A DNA stretch of 64,000 nt from Corynebacterium caspium DSM 44850 (GTDB lineage Bacteria; Actinomycetota; Actinomycetes; Mycobacteriales; Mycobacteriaceae). The position numbers were made by a program, and so were the translations under genes. Under the pieces are notes generated by a model that saw only the letters and a program-made list of their open reading frames with translations, searched no databases and had not been told where the DNA came from. The stretch lies in NCBI RefSeq assembly GCF_030440555.1, contig NZ_CP047118.1:1-64000 (forward strand), given 5' to 3'. Shown here in pieces: positions 26,676 through 35,841 of the stretch (its first letter is position 1; each line of letters starts with the position of its first letter).

Positions 26676-27617
26676 ATGCTGGAAAAGCGTGATGAACAGG
26701 CCCTCAAAGCCGCACGGCTCTATTACGAGACCGGATTAAGCCAAGCTGGAGTGGCTTATGAGCTTGGGGTATCTAGACCTACTGTCTCAAAGCTTTTGGC
26801 TCATGCGCGCGATAGCGGATTTGTAACCATTAATATTAACGATCCGCGCGAACAAGCTGACGCACTAATTGGCCAGCTCAGGGCGCTTTATGGCATTAAA
26901 GATGCGCGCATTGTGCGTCCTGCTTCTACCAGTAATGCAGAACTTATAAATGACCTTGGCAGTGCCGGGGCCGCCATGTTGGAATCTTTGGTGCACGATG
27001 ACATGACCCTTGGATTATCCTGGGGTGAAACTATGTTCGCTGTGGCGGAACATTTGCGCCCTACGGTATTGCGCGGGGTGCACGTTGTGCAATTAAAAGG
27101 GGGACACTCTCATTCTGAACGCAGCACCAAGGATGTATTGACGCTTACTAGATGCGCGCAAGCCTTTAATGCGGAAATGGATATGTTGCCGGTTCCGGTT
27201 ATTTTTGATAATCCAGAAGCCAAAAAAATGGTGGAAAAGGATCGTCATATAGCCCATATTTTGCGCTTGGGAGCAACCACCGATATTGCAGTTTTCACTG
27301 TTGGTGATGCCCGCCCAGAAAGCCTGTTAATGAATCTTGGTTATTTAAGGCGCAGCGAAATTAGCAGGTTAGCGTCTAAATCCGTAGGCGATCTCTGTTC
27401 GCGCTTTTTCAATAAAGACGGTGAGATTGCTGATGAAGAAATCAATGATCGCACTGTGGGTATCACCATAGAGAACTTAAAGACTCGTCCTATTCGTCTT
27501 CTGGTTGCTGGTGGTGCTAATAAAACTGAAGCTATTCGGGTAGCTCTAAATATGGGTATGGCTACTCATCTAGTAATTGATCGTGATACGGCAACGCGCG
27601 TACTTGCCGTGGACTAA
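26676..27617 (+). CDS. SorC/DeoR-type sugar-binding transcriptional regulator
   Basis: 313 residues from the ATG at 26676, the same length as I recall for B. subtilis DeoR, the deoxyribonucleoside regulator of the SorC family. An N-terminal helix-turn-helix (LYYETGLSQAGVAYELGVSRPTVSKLLAHAR, about 15-45) precedes a sugar-binding domain with GLSWGETMFAVAEHL, VVQLKGG and VAGGANKTEAIRVALNMGMATHLVIDRDTA. The frame opens 22 codons earlier, but that leader is not family-like. It heads a region with nucleoside phosphorylase and deoxyribose-phosphate aldolase genes, so it is likely the deo regulator. Confidence 0.88.
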   Translation: MLEKRDEQALKAARLYYETGLSQAGVAYELGVSRPTVSKLLAHARDSGFVTININDPREQADALIGQLRALYGIKDARIVRPASTSNAELINDLGSAGAAMLESLVHDDMTLGLSWGETMFAVAEHLRPTVLRGVHVVQLKGGHSHSERSTKDVLTLTRCAQAFNAEMDMLPVPVIFDNPEAKKMVEKDRHIAHILRLGATTDIAVFTVGDARPESLLMNLGYLRRSEISRLASKSVGDLCSRFFNKDGEIADEEINDRTVGITIENLKTRPIRLLVAGGANKTEAIRVALNMGMATHLVIDRDTATRVLAVD

Positions 27618-27667
27618 AACCTTCTGAAAGCTGTGCAGTGCGCGTTCCGTTGCGCAGTGCGGTGTGC

Positions 27668-27697
27668 GCTGCTGCACGCTGCTGCACGCTGCTGCAC
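27668..27697. repeat. GCTGCTGCAC decamer repeated three times
   Basis: Three exact tandem copies (27668, 27678, 27688) lie 50 bases after the SorC-type gene, within a TGCGC-rich stretch. The rest of the 235-base gap to the transporter gene must hold its promoter. Confidence 0.9.
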
Positions 27698-27852
27698 GCT
27701 GTGCTACGGGGGTGGAGAGGGGGAGTGGTTATGAACTTTGAAGGGGTTTTGCTGGGTACGAGCATTGACCATGGGTAAGTCGCGTGCTTAGGTGGGGAAA
27801 GATATAACTTAGACACGCCATCTTAAAGATAGATGCAAAGGACTGACTTAAG

Positions 27853-29202
27853 TTGAAAGTTAAAACAAGCAATATCAACCCTAAAGCAGCAATTCCAGTG
27901 TTGCTCTTCTCATTTGTATTTTGCCTGGTCATAGATAATGGCTTTAAAACCATGACTGGACCTATGGCTAGTGGCCTGGGCATTAATACCAATACCGCCA
28001 GCTTGCAGGCTTCTTTGGCCGGGGTAATTATTGGCATTGGGGCAGTAGTTTATGCGGCCCTTTCAGATTCCATTCCTATTCGCAAATTAATGCTGGTCGG
28101 AGTGGGTTTTATTGTGGTCGGCTCCTTGCTGGGCTTCTTTTTCTCCAGCAGTTGGCCGATGGTATTAACCGGTCGCATCATTCAAACTACCGGCCTAGCT
28201 GCGGCAGAAACCCTCTACGTAATTTATGTGCGCAAGCATCTTAAAGAATCTGACCAGAAAACCTATTTCGGGTTTTCCACCGCTGCTTATCAATCCAGCA
28301 TGTTGATAGGAGCTTTGACCTCTGGAATCCTATCTACCTATGTTTCCTGGACCTTCATGTTTTTGGTACCACTCCTAGTGGTATTTACCGTACCTTTCTT
28401 ATTGAAAAATATTCCTGAGGACGAAGCCGTTGCCGGTCATTTGGATGCTTTAGGACTATTCCTGATTGCGGTATTCGCTGCATCGTTAACGATGTATATG
28501 CAGGCCTTTGCTTGGAAATGGGCGGTACCGGGCGTGCTGGGGCTCGTGGCTTTTATTGTGCATGTGATGAAAAGTCGGGAGCCGCTGGTGACGCCGGAGT
28601 TTTTCCGCACGGGACGCTATGTGTGGGCCATTATCCTGGTCTTTATTGTGTACTCCACCTATTTGGGCTTTATTTTTATGCTGCCTTTCGCCGCTAGTGA
28701 ATTTCATGGTTTAGGTCAGGATCAAACCGCATATCTAATGATCCCAGGCTATATTTGCGCCATTATTGTGGGCATAGGTTCAGGTGCTATTGGCAAAGTG
28801 ATGAGCTCCCGGGTGGCCATTATTACTGCCTTGGCAGCAATTGGTGGTTCCTTGGCGCTATGTGCGTTATTTATAAAGGTTTCCCCAATTGTGCTGATTG
28901 TGGCCATTGTTTTCTTCGCCTCTGGCTTTGCTCTGCTCTATGCGCCGTTGGTAAATACTGCGCTGAGCACTACTCCTAAGGTTAAATCCGGGATTGCTAT
29001 TGGTTTTTATAACCTAATAATTAACATTTCTGTCCCGCTAGGTATTGCTTATACCGCCAAAATGCAAGATCTGGGGCTTTCTTATAATGCGGTGCTGTGG
29101 GTACTGGCTGCCATTGTGGCCGTAGGGGCAGGTATCTATATTGTCGCTGATAGGGTGATGGTTGGGCAGGAAAAACGAGCTGGTATTGTATTAAACGCAT
29201 AA
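27853..29202 (+). CDS. MFS transporter, paralogue 1
   Basis: A 449-residue major facilitator protein with about 12-14 hydrophobic helices. It shows the MFS signature between helices 2 and 3 ([15 protein letters not shown]) and the helix-4/5 region [22 protein letters not shown]. It closely matches the transporter at 30682 along the whole length, which supports the TTG start because the paralogue starts at the same alignment position with GTG. It sits between the SorC/DeoR regulator and deoD, so nucleoside or deoxyriboside uptake is the likely job. The family as such resembles drug-type exporters, so substrate and direction are inferred. Confidence 0.85.
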   Translation: MKVKTSNINPKAAIPVLLFSFVFCLVIDNGFKTMTGPMASGLGINTNTASLQASLAGVIIGIGAVVYAALSDSIPIRKLMLVGVGFIVVGSLLGFFFSSSWPMVLTGRIIQTTGLAAAETLYVIYVRKHLKESDQKTYFGFSTAAYQSSMLIGALTSGILSTYVSWTFMFLVPLLVVFTVPFLLKNIPEDEAVAGHLDALGLFLIAVFAASLTMYMQAFAWKWAVPGVLGLVAFIVHVMKSREPLVTPEFFRTGRYVWAIILVFIVYSTYLGFIFMLPFAASEFHGLGQDQTAYLMIPGYICAIIVGIGSGAIGKVMSSRVAIITALAAIGGSLALCALFIKVSPIVLIVAIVFFASGFALLYAPLVNTALSTTPKVKSGIAIGFYNLIINISVPLGIAYTAKMQDLGLSYNAVLWVLAAIVAVGAGIYIVADRVMVGQEKRAGIVLNA

Positions 29203-29218
29203 AGAATTATAATTCATT

Positions 29219-29255
29219 AAGTGGTGCTGCTTTGGTGGAAGTTAGCACCACTTTT
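29219..29255 (+). terminator. Terminator of MFS paralogue 1
   Basis: AAGTGGTGCT and AGCACCACTT form a perfect 10-bp stem followed by TTT, 17 bases after the stop. The remaining gap to deoD (29256-29926) holds two palindromes and a promoter described separately. Confidence 0.88.
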
Positions 29256-29555
29256 TATGCTTAGGAAATTATGTGATTCTGCTAAAAGGGGGTAATAGCA
29301 GAAATTCTATGTACTAAATATGTGACAATAGGGTGCGACTTTCAAAAGTCCACTAGCTATTTCAGTACCTATAATTACACCCTATATGGTCTCTAAAAAA
29401 TCGGTAGGCAAATAGCTAGAAATTATTACCGCTTACAGCCTTAGATGAAGCCAAAACGGGGATTTACCAACCTTGCCATCGGGGAATATGGCTACAAAAG
29501 TGCCAGTCCGGGCATTAATTAGGCACAAAAGTGAACAAATGACACCTTAAAAGCA

Positions 29556-29585
29556 ATTTAGACTAAGCTGAGCCTTAGTCTAAAT
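29556..29585. promoter_or_regulatory. 12-bp inverted repeat upstream of deoD
   Basis: ATTTAGACTAAG (29556-29567) and CTTAGTCTAAAT (29574-29585) are perfect arms around a six-base spacer, about 340 bases before deoD. A TTAGAC half site also occurs before MFS paralogue 1 at about 27810. It may be an operator of the SorC-type regulator. Confidence 0.5.
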
Positions 29586-29727
29586 ATATGGTGTTAGTGA
29601 GAGGCCCACTTAAACCCAGATTTTGGGGCTATGTCCGCAAAATGGCAGCTGCGGAAATAAAAATACAGGGGTAATTAGCGGGGGAATAGGCTCTGAATTA
29701 ATTGCTGAACGAATGTGAATTTATATA

Positions 29728-29755
29728 TTGACGATAGTGCTAAATGGGGTTAAAG
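29728..29755 (+). promoter_or_regulatory. Candidate promoter of the deoD operon
   Basis: TTGACG (29728-29733) and TTAAAG (29750-29755) are spaced by 16 bases. The leader that follows (about 165 bases) contains a hairpin AGCTGGT/ACCAGCT (29814-29842) and a GTTCTTTAAAGAAC palindrome. Confidence 0.45.
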
Positions 29756-29883
29756 TTAAGCCATAGGCAGCCATGCAGCCAGGTGCTAAAAAGATGGTTC
29801 CTCAGGACAGTACAGCTGGTTGGCGTGGTGCCCAGACCAGCTAATTCGATATAAATCCCCAGGCAGTTTTTTTAAAATGACCT

Positions 29884-29897
29884 GTTCTTTAAAGAAC
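29884..29897. promoter_or_regulatory. 14-bp palindrome just before deoD
   Basis: GTTCTTTAAAGAAC is a perfect palindrome 29 bases before the deoD start, flanked by imperfect TGACC/TGACC elements. ATCTTAAAGAT near 27825 before MFS paralogue 1 is similar. Candidate operator or leader element. Confidence 0.5.
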
Positions 29898-29926
29898 TGA
29901 CCGGGGAGAACTGGAGAACATCAGTC

Positions 29927-30643
29927 ATGAGTACCAAGAACACCCCGCACATCAACCCTAAAGGTGTGGATATCGCTGAGACCATCTTGCTTCCAGGTGA
30001 TCCTCGTCGGGCAAAATTCATTGCCGAAAACTACCTAGAAGATGTCGTACAGTTCAATGAAGTGCGCAATATGCTCGGCTTCACCGGCACCTATAAGGGC
30101 ACCCCAGTATCGGTAATGGGATCTGGCATGGGTATGCCTTCTATTGGTATCTACGCCTATGAACTCATCAATTTCTTCGAAGCCAAGAACGTAATCCGGG
30201 TTGGCTCCATTGGTGCCTTACAAAAAGATATTGACCTCTACGAGATCATCGTGGGCGCCTCTGCATCCACTGATTCAAACTTCCTGGATCAATATAATAT
30301 CCCCGGCACCTATGCTCCCACGGCCTCTTGGAAACTCCTGAAGGCATTTGTTGATGAAGCTGAGAAGCAGCAGGTCAAGGTGCATGTCGGTAATGTTTTG
30401 AGTTCCGATGTTTTCTATAACGATGATGAAACCGTAAACGGTCGCTGGGCACGCATGGGAGTACTCGGAGTGGAAATGGAATCCGCCGCACTCTATGCCA
30501 TTGCCGCCCGCGCTGGGGTAAATGCACTCGGGGTATTTACCACCTCTGACAACATCATCACTGGAGCTAAGGCCACCGCCGAAGAACGGGAAACCTCCTT
30601 CACCCAGATGATGGAACTAGCCCTCCCGCTAGCCGCTCTCTAA
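29927..30643 (+). CDS. deoD: Purine-nucleoside phosphorylase, DeoD type
   Basis: Splits purine (deoxy)nucleosides with phosphate into base and (deoxy)ribose-1-phosphate. The 238 residues fit hexameric bacterial PNPs. Visible features are LLPGDPRRAKFIAENYL near the start, GSGMGMPSIGIYAYEL, VIRVGSIGAL, the ribose-binding GVEMESAALYAIAA, and the catalytic Asp in TTSDNI (usually SDHI). CTGGAGAA precedes the ATG. It starts a rightward operon with a transporter, deoC and a phosphomutase, which together take purine deoxynucleosides to acetaldehyde and glyceraldehyde-3-phosphate. Confidence 0.94.
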   Translation: MSTKNTPHINPKGVDIAETILLPGDPRRAKFIAENYLEDVVQFNEVRNMLGFTGTYKGTPVSVMGSGMGMPSIGIYAYELINFFEAKNVIRVGSIGALQKDIDLYEIIVGASASTDSNFLDQYNIPGTYAPTASWKLLKAFVDEAEKQQVKVHVGNVLSSDVFYNDDETVNGRWARMGVLGVEMESAALYAIAARAGVNALGVFTTSDNIITGAKATAEERETSFTQMMELALPLAAL

Positions 30644-30681
30644 GCTCTCTACCTGCGAAAATCAATCAAAAGGACCCTATT

Positions 30682-32031
30682 GTGCAAACCAAGACCCATG
30701 CTGTGAACCCCAAAGCAGCAGTGCCGGTGCTGCTTTTTTCCTTCGTTTTCTGCCTGGTAGTAGATAACGGCTTCAAAACGATGACCGGGCCCATGGCTAC
30801 CGGTCTCGGAATTGACCCCAATACTGCCAGCCTGCAGGCCTCGCTGGCAGGCGTAATTATTGGTATCGGCGCAGTTGTATACGCTGCCCTCTCAGATTCG
30901 ATCCCAATTCGTAAGCTCATGCTAATTGGGGTGGGGCTCATCGTAGCGGGCTCCCTCCTAGGATTCTTTTTCTCCGGCAGCTGGCCGATGGTACTAACCG
31001 GGCGCATCATTCAAACCACCGGCCTAGCTGCGGCAGAAACCCTCTACGTAATCTATGTGCGCAAACACCTCAAAGAATCTGACCAGAAAACCTACCTCGG
31101 TTTCTCCACCGCCGCATTCCAATCCGGCCTCCTAATTGGGGCGCTAACCTCAGGTATCCTCTCCACCTATGTTTCCTGGACAGTAATGTTCCTAGTACCG
31201 CTGGTACTAGTACTTACCATTCCCTTCCTGATTAAAAATGTTCCAGTAGATGAAGCCGTCGAAGGCCACCTAGATGTGCTCGGACTATTCCTAATCGCGG
31301 TATTCGCAGCCTCGCTAACCATGTTTATGCAGGCCTTTAACTACCTATGGGCAATTCCGGCAGTACTAGCTATTTTGGCCTTTGCTTTCCACGTAGCTAA
31401 AGGACGCGAACCCCTAGTAACCCCGGAATTCTTCCGCAACGGGCGCTATGTATTTGCCATTATCTTGGTCTTTATCGTGTACTCCACCCAGCTGGGCTTC
31501 ATCTTCATGCTGCCCTTTGCTGCCAATGACCTCCACGGAATGGAACAAGATAAGGCAGCATACCTAATGATCCCCGGCTATATCTGTGCCATCTTGGTAG
31601 GTGTGGGATCCGGTGCCATCGGAAAGAAACTCAACTCGCGGATCACCATCATCTTGGCCCTGGCTTCTATTGGTGGCTCCCTAGTACTAAGTGCGCTATT
31701 TATTGCCACCTCCGTAGCCGTGCTAGTTATTGCCATCATCTTCTTCGCCTCCGGCTTCGCCCTGCTCTACGCCCCGCTGGTAAATACCGCCCTGAGCACT
31801 ATCCCGGCCACCAAATCAGGTATCGCCATTGGTTTCTACAACCTGATCATTAATATTTCCATCCCGCTAGGTATTGCCTATACCGCCAAAATGCAGGCCG
31901 TGGGAATGTCATATAGCGCAGTGCTATGGGTACTAGCAGTAATTGTGGGCATAGGTGCTTTGATCTACATCATCGCTGATCGCTCCTTACTAGCTAAGGA
32001 AACCCGCGCCGGGGTAGTAATCAACGCTTAA
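30682..32031 (+). CDS. MFS transporter, paralogue 2
   Basis: 449 residues, the same length as the transporter at 27853 and nearly identical in many helices, for example the shared [11 protein letters not shown] and [26 protein letters not shown]. The GTG start has AAAAGGACCC upstream. It lies 38 bases after deoD and just before deoC, so it is part of the deo operon and probably brings in nucleosides. The copy uses more GC-ending codons than paralogue 1. The two copies flank deoD, which looks like a local duplication with later divergence. Confidence 0.86.
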   Translation: MQTKTHAVNPKAAVPVLLFSFVFCLVVDNGFKTMTGPMATGLGIDPNTASLQASLAGVIIGIGAVVYAALSDSIPIRKLMLIGVGLIVAGSLLGFFFSGSWPMVLTGRIIQTTGLAAAETLYVIYVRKHLKESDQKTYLGFSTAAFQSGLLIGALTSGILSTYVSWTVMFLVPLVLVLTIPFLIKNVPVDEAVEGHLDVLGLFLIAVFAASLTMFMQAFNYLWAIPAVLAILAFAFHVAKGREPLVTPEFFRNGRYVFAIILVFIVYSTQLGFIFMLPFAANDLHGMEQDKAAYLMIPGYICAILVGVGSGAIGKKLNSRITIILALASIGGSLVLSALFIATSVAVLVIAIIFFASGFALLYAPLVNTALSTIPATKSGIAIGFYNLIINISIPLGIAYTAKMQAVGMSYSAVLWVLAVIVGIGALIYIIADRSLLAKETRAGVVINA

Positions 32032-32069
32032 AACTGCTTGGCCCCACCTTTTGTATAGGAAGATATATC

Positions 32070-32723
32070 ATGTTGACTCGTAGTGACCTAGCCCAAATGA
32101 TCGACCACACACTACTAAAGCCAGAGGCAACGGCTGCCGAAGTAGCTGCCCTAGCTGCCGAAGCCGCCGCCCTAGGCACCTATTCAATTTGTGTTTCTCC
32201 TTCGCAACTTCCAGTAGAGGTAGCTGCTGATGTACACGTAGCCACCGTGGTGGGCTTTCCATCGGGGGCAGTAAAAGCTGAAATCAAAGCTCTAGAAGCT
32301 GCCCGCGCTATTGCCGATGGCGCCGAAGAAGTAGATATGGTTATCAATATTGCCCTGGCTAAAGAGGGCCGTTTTGAGGAACTCACCGCCGAAATTGCGG
32401 CAGTGCGCGAAGCTGTACCAGCACCAAATATTTTGAAAGTAATCATTGAATCTGCCGCACTTAATGACGGCGAAATCGTAGCCGCCTGTAAGGCCGCAGC
32501 CGCAGCAAAAGCAGATTTTGTCAAGACCTCCACTGGTTTCCACCCCGCTGGAGGAGCCACCGTACATGCAGTTTCGCTCATGTCGAAAACCGTAGGTGGC
32601 AGCCTAGGAGTAAAAGCTTCCGGTGGCATCCGCGACGCCGCCACTGCCCAAGCAATGGTAGAAGCCGGTGCAACCCGCCTAGGGCTTTCTGCATCCCGAG
32701 CAATTTTAGAGGAGCTGGACTAA
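32070..32723 (+). CDS. deoC: Deoxyribose-phosphate aldolase
   Basis: Cleaves 2-deoxyribose-5-phosphate to acetaldehyde and glyceraldehyde-3-phosphate through a Schiff base. The 217-residue TIM barrel has [10 protein letters not shown] at the start, the Schiff-base Lys in FVKTSTGF (residue about 151) and the second active-site Lys in [10 protein letters not shown] (about 180). AGGAAGATATATC precedes the ATG. Its stop is immediately followed by the ATG of the mutase gene. It acts downstream of DeoD and a phosphopentomutase activity. Confidence 0.96.
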   Translation: MLTRSDLAQMIDHTLLKPEATAAEVAALAAEAAALGTYSICVSPSQLPVEVAADVHVATVVGFPSGAVKAEIKALEAARAIADGAEEVDMVINIALAKEGRFEELTAEIAAVREAVPAPNILKVIIESAALNDGEIVAACKAAAAAKADFVKTSTGFHPAGGATVHAVSLMSKTVGGSLGVKASGGIRDAATAQAMVEAGATRLGLSASRAILEELD

Positions 32724-34388
32724 ATGCACACCGCGCTCCTTGAGACTGCTCGTCAATGGGCAGAACATGATCCAGACCCAAAAACTAAGGCCGAAATTCT
32801 AGCTCTAATAGCGGCACAAGATATCCCAGCCCTGCAAGCAGCCTTCCATGGCCCGCTAGCCTTTGGTACTGCCGGACTACGGGCTCCTGTTGGTGCAGGA
32901 GAATCCCGCCTCAGCCGCGCCGTAGTAATCCGCACAACTTATGGGCTGGTCAGCTGGCTAAAAGAGAAAATCGGCGCAGCACCAAAAATCGTAATCGGTT
33001 GCGATGCCCGCTACGGTTCCGCCGATTTTTATAAAGATGCCGCAGAGGTTATTTCAGCAGCTGGCGGTACCGCACTTATTTTGCCGCCACAAAACCCCAC
33101 TCCACTAACTGCTTTTACGGTAAAAAAACTCAGCTGCGATGCCGGCATTATGGTCACTGCCAGCCATAATCCGCCAGCCGATAATGGCTATAAAGTGTAT
33201 CTGGGCGGTCGGGTAGAAATTGGTGCCGGCGAAGGCGTACAAATTGTGCCCCCTGCCGATAAAGAGATTGCTGCCGCCATTGCCGCTGCACCTTTTGCAG
33301 ATGAAATTGCGCGAAATCGGGACAATATCCAAGAAATAGATACCCGCGCCGCATATTTAGAAAGAGCTCTCCAACTAGCCAGCCCCGCCGGCGGCACAGC
33401 TGCAGCCAGCATCGTAACCATCGCTTTAACTGCGATGCACGGAGTAGGGGCCAAATTAGGAGAAGAACTCCTCAGCCGCGCCGGGTACCAAGTTTCCTTG
33501 GTCCCAGAACAAGCCGAACCAGATCCAGATTTCCCCACCGTAAGCTTCCCCAATCCAGAAGAACCAGGGGCCCTGGATCTTTCCAAAACCCATGCACAGC
33601 GCATCGGGGGAGATGTAATTATTGCCTATGATCCAGATGCGGATCGTTGCGCCGTAGCCACCCCCGATACAAATGCGGCCAATGGTTGGCGCCAACTCAC
33701 CGGCGATGAATTAGGAGCCTTACTCGGAGATTATCTAGCTTCCCGAAAACCAGCAGGAGCTTTTGCTAATTCCATAGTTTCTGGCCGCTTGCTCTCCAAG
33801 ATTGCTGCTGGATATGGGCGCCCCCACACCGCCACCCTCACTGGATTTAAGTGGATAGCGCGCACTCCAGAACTAGTTTATGGCTATGAAGAAGCCATCG
33901 GTTATTGCTGTGATCCCCAGGCAGTAGCCGATAAGGATGGCATATCAACTTCGCTGGTAGTAGCAGCAATGGTGGCTGATTTAAAGGCTAGCGGAAGCAA
34001 CCTCGATGAAGCCCTCGATAATATTTACCGCAAACACGGTTTCTATCACACCGCACCATTAACTTTCCGGGTAGAAGACCTCCAACTCATTGCCGATGGC
34101 ATGTCCAAACTGCGCGCCAATCCGCCCCAAGAACTTGCCGGTGCTGCCGTGGTGGAGGTACGCGATATGGCCAAAGATGAACTAGGTATCGGGGCTACTG
34201 AGGGCATGTATTTCCGGAGTAGCGCCGATGACCGCGTAATTTGCCGGCCTTCTGGTACCGAACCCAAGCTCAAGTGCTATCTAGAAGTAGTACTTCCAGT
34301 GGGTGCCGATGGCATAATTCCCAAAGCCGCAGCAAAGGAACGCATCGCCCAAATAGCTGCAGAACTCCGCACCTTCCTAGATATATAA
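32724..34388 (+). CDS. Phosphohexomutase/phosphopentomutase (alpha-D-phosphohexomutase superfamily)
   Basis: The 554-residue enzyme has the superfamily motifs: catalytic phosphoserine loop TASHNPPADNGYKVY, metal-binding DPDADRCAVA, sugar-binding GYEEAIGY and phosphate-binding RPSGTEPKLKCYLEV. It starts directly after the deoC stop. In deo operons the enzyme needed here is a phosphopentomutase converting (deoxy)ribose-1-phosphate to the 5-phosphate. No DeoB-type gene is present, so this PMM/PGM-like protein probably fills that step. It could instead act on hexose phosphates. Confidence 0.9.
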   Translation: MHTALLETARQWAEHDPDPKTKAEILALIAAQDIPALQAAFHGPLAFGTAGLRAPVGAGESRLSRAVVIRTTYGLVSWLKEKIGAAPKIVIGCDARYGSADFYKDAAEVISAAGGTALILPPQNPTPLTAFTVKKLSCDAGIMVTASHNPPADNGYKVYLGGRVEIGAGEGVQIVPPADKEIAAAIAAAPFADEIARNRDNIQEIDTRAAYLERALQLASPAGGTAAASIVTIALTAMHGVGAKLGEELLSRAGYQVSLVPEQAEPDPDFPTVSFPNPEEPGALDLSKTHAQRIGGDVIIAYDPDADRCAVATPDTNAANGWRQLTGDELGALLGDYLASRKPAGAFANSIVSGRLLSKIAAGYGRPHTATLTGFKWIARTPELVYGYEEAIGYCCDPQAVADKDGISTSLVVAAMVADLKASGSNLDEALDNIYRKHGFYHTAPLTFRVEDLQLIADGMSKLRANPPQELAGAAVVEVRDMAKDELGIGATEGMYFRSSADDRVICRPSGTEPKLKCYLEVVLPVGADGIIPKAAAKERIAQIAAELRTFLDI

Positions 34389-34431
34389 GGAGCGATATAA
34401 AACACTAAGAAGTTGCGAAGGCAGCATCGTT

Positions 34432-34488
34432 AAGCGGGAACCAGGACTTGAAAATTTTGCCCAAAATTCGAGTCTGGCTCCCGCTTTT
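34432..34488 (+). terminator. Terminator of the deo operon
   Basis: AAGCGGGAACCAGGACT pairs with AGTCTGGCTCCCGCTT with two mismatches, runs into TTTT, and lies 44 bases after the mutase stop. Confidence 0.9.
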
Positions 34489-34534
34489 ATAGGTTTATAT
34501 GCCGCTATCCATTCTGCGGGCTAAGATAGTTCGT

Positions 34535-35062
34535 ATGAGTTTGAAGACTGCAACCGCTATCCTGCACACCAACCACGGCGATATCTCTATCGACCTCTTT
34601 GGTAATCATGCCCCGGCCACCGTAGAAAATTTTGTGGGCTTGGCAAAGGGTACCCAGGAATACCGCACTGAGAATGCCTCTGGTAACACTGAAGGTCCCT
34701 TCTACGACGGTGCTATCTTCCACCGCGTAATCCCCGGTTTCATGATCCAAGGTGGTGACCCCACTGGCACTGGCATGGGGGGTCCCGGCTACCGCTTCGC
34801 CGATGAATTCCACCCAGAACTACGCTTTGATCGCCCCTTCCTGCTAGCTATGGCCAACGCTGGCCCTGGCACCAACGGTTCCCAGTTCTTCATCACCGTT
34901 GCCCCCACCCCGCACCTCAATAACCACCACACCATCTTCGGTGAGGTCACTGAAGCTGCTTCCCAGCAGGTAGTTTCTGATATTGCTCGGGTTGCTACTG
35001 ACCGCCAAGATCGTCCGGTTGAGCCCGTAGTAATTACCTCTGTAGAGATCATCGAAGCCTAA
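34535..35062 (+). CDS. ppiA: Peptidyl-prolyl cis-trans isomerase, cyclophilin type
   Basis: Folding catalyst of the cyclophilin family, about 175 residues from the ATG at 34535. Motifs include the catalytic Arg in [33 protein letters not shown] and the HTIFGEV loop. There is no signal peptide, so it is cytosolic. A frame opens earlier at 34499, but TAAGAT (34522-34527) lies seven bases before the chosen ATG and no ribosome site exists. The mRNA is probably leaderless from this ATG. It is the usual gene next to the rhomboid/crgA region in corynebacteria. Confidence 0.93.
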   Translation: MSLKTATAILHTNHGDISIDLFGNHAPATVENFVGLAKGTQEYRTENASGNTEGPFYDGAIFHRVIPGFMIQGGDPTGTGMGGPGYRFADEFHPELRFDRPFLLAMANAGPGTNGSQFFITVAPTPHLNNHHTIFGEVTEAASQQVVSDIARVATDRQDRPVEPVVITSVEIIEA

Positions 35063-35080
35063 AACTTCCCGTATCCCTTA

Positions 35081-35125
35081 GGCGCTGCTTTCCTCCTACA
35101 AATTGGAGGGCTAGCAGCGCCTTTT
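35081..35125 (+). terminator. Terminator of ppiA
   Basis: GGCGCTGCT and AGCAGCGCC form the outer stem, CCTCC and GGAGG the inner stem, and TTTT follows. Confidence 0.92.
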
Positions 35126-35152
35126 CTCTGCCCATTGCTGCAAAGGTTAAAA

Positions 35153-35830
35153 ATGTTAGTTAACTATTTTCGCGCCTCTTTAAAAACCACTCCGATAACC
35201 GCTGTGCTAGTAGCGATATGCACCGGAATCTGGATTTTTAGCGCACTGTGGTCTACCTCCTTATCCAATACCGGAGCAAATCCTCTAGCTCAGGCTTGGA
35301 TGCTAAACCCAGAATCACTTGCCTATAGCACCGGATGGAAACACTGGTGGCCACTGCTAGGCCACACTTTTATCCACCTAGATGTGCAACACCTGGGGCT
35401 AAATATGATTTTCCTGTGGCTCTTTGGACGAGAGCTAGAAGCCTTTCTAGGCAGTCGATATTTTGCGGTGGCCTATTTTATTTGCGGGCTCGGCGGTGCG
35501 GCAGGGGTGCTCTTCTTAGAACAAGGCTCATGGACCGGTGGAGCTTCGGGATGCTTATACGGCTTAATGGCTATTTTCATTTTTGTTGCGCGCCAACGCA
35601 GTCGAGATTTACGCGCCCCTATTGTGCTAATACTGGCCAATTTGGTCTTTAGCTTTATAACTCCAGGTATTTCCTTGGGTGGACATTTAGGCGGATTTTT
35701 AGCCGGGCTCTGCGTGGGGGCGACTTTATTGTTAAAAAATTCCCAATTACGTGCTTGGCTACTACTTGCAGTCGGGGCAGGTTGTGTGGCGGCTATCTAT
35801 GCGGCGCTCGCCCTAGTTTATTTCCAGTAA
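35153..35830 (+). CDS. Rhomboid-family intramembrane serine protease
   Basis: About 225 residues from the ATG at 35153 (the frame opens at a TTG 18 bases earlier). Six or so membrane helices carry the rhomboid signatures: HTFIHLDVQHLGLNMIFLWLFGRELE, the catalytic Ser in GGASGCLYGLMA and the catalytic His in GGHLGGFLAG. It cleaves membrane-spanning substrates inside the bilayer; the substrate is unknown. AAAGG lies a few bases before the start. It is followed by a gene-free region packed with DnaA boxes. Confidence 0.92.
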   Translation: MLVNYFRASLKTTPITAVLVAICTGIWIFSALWSTSLSNTGANPLAQAWMLNPESLAYSTGWKHWWPLLGHTFIHLDVQHLGLNMIFLWLFGRELEAFLGSRYFAVAYFICGLGGAAGVLFLEQGSWTGGASGCLYGLMAIFIFVARQRSRDLRAPIVLILANLVFSFITPGISLGGHLGGFLAGLCVGATLLLKNSQLRAWLLLAVGAGCVAAIYAALALVYFQ

Positions 35831-35841
35831 ATTACACCGTT

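Noticed and set aside
29814..29842. Hairpin in the deoD leader considered as a purine riboswitch
   Set aside because: The conserved junction and loop-loop kissing bases of purine riboswitches are not visible.
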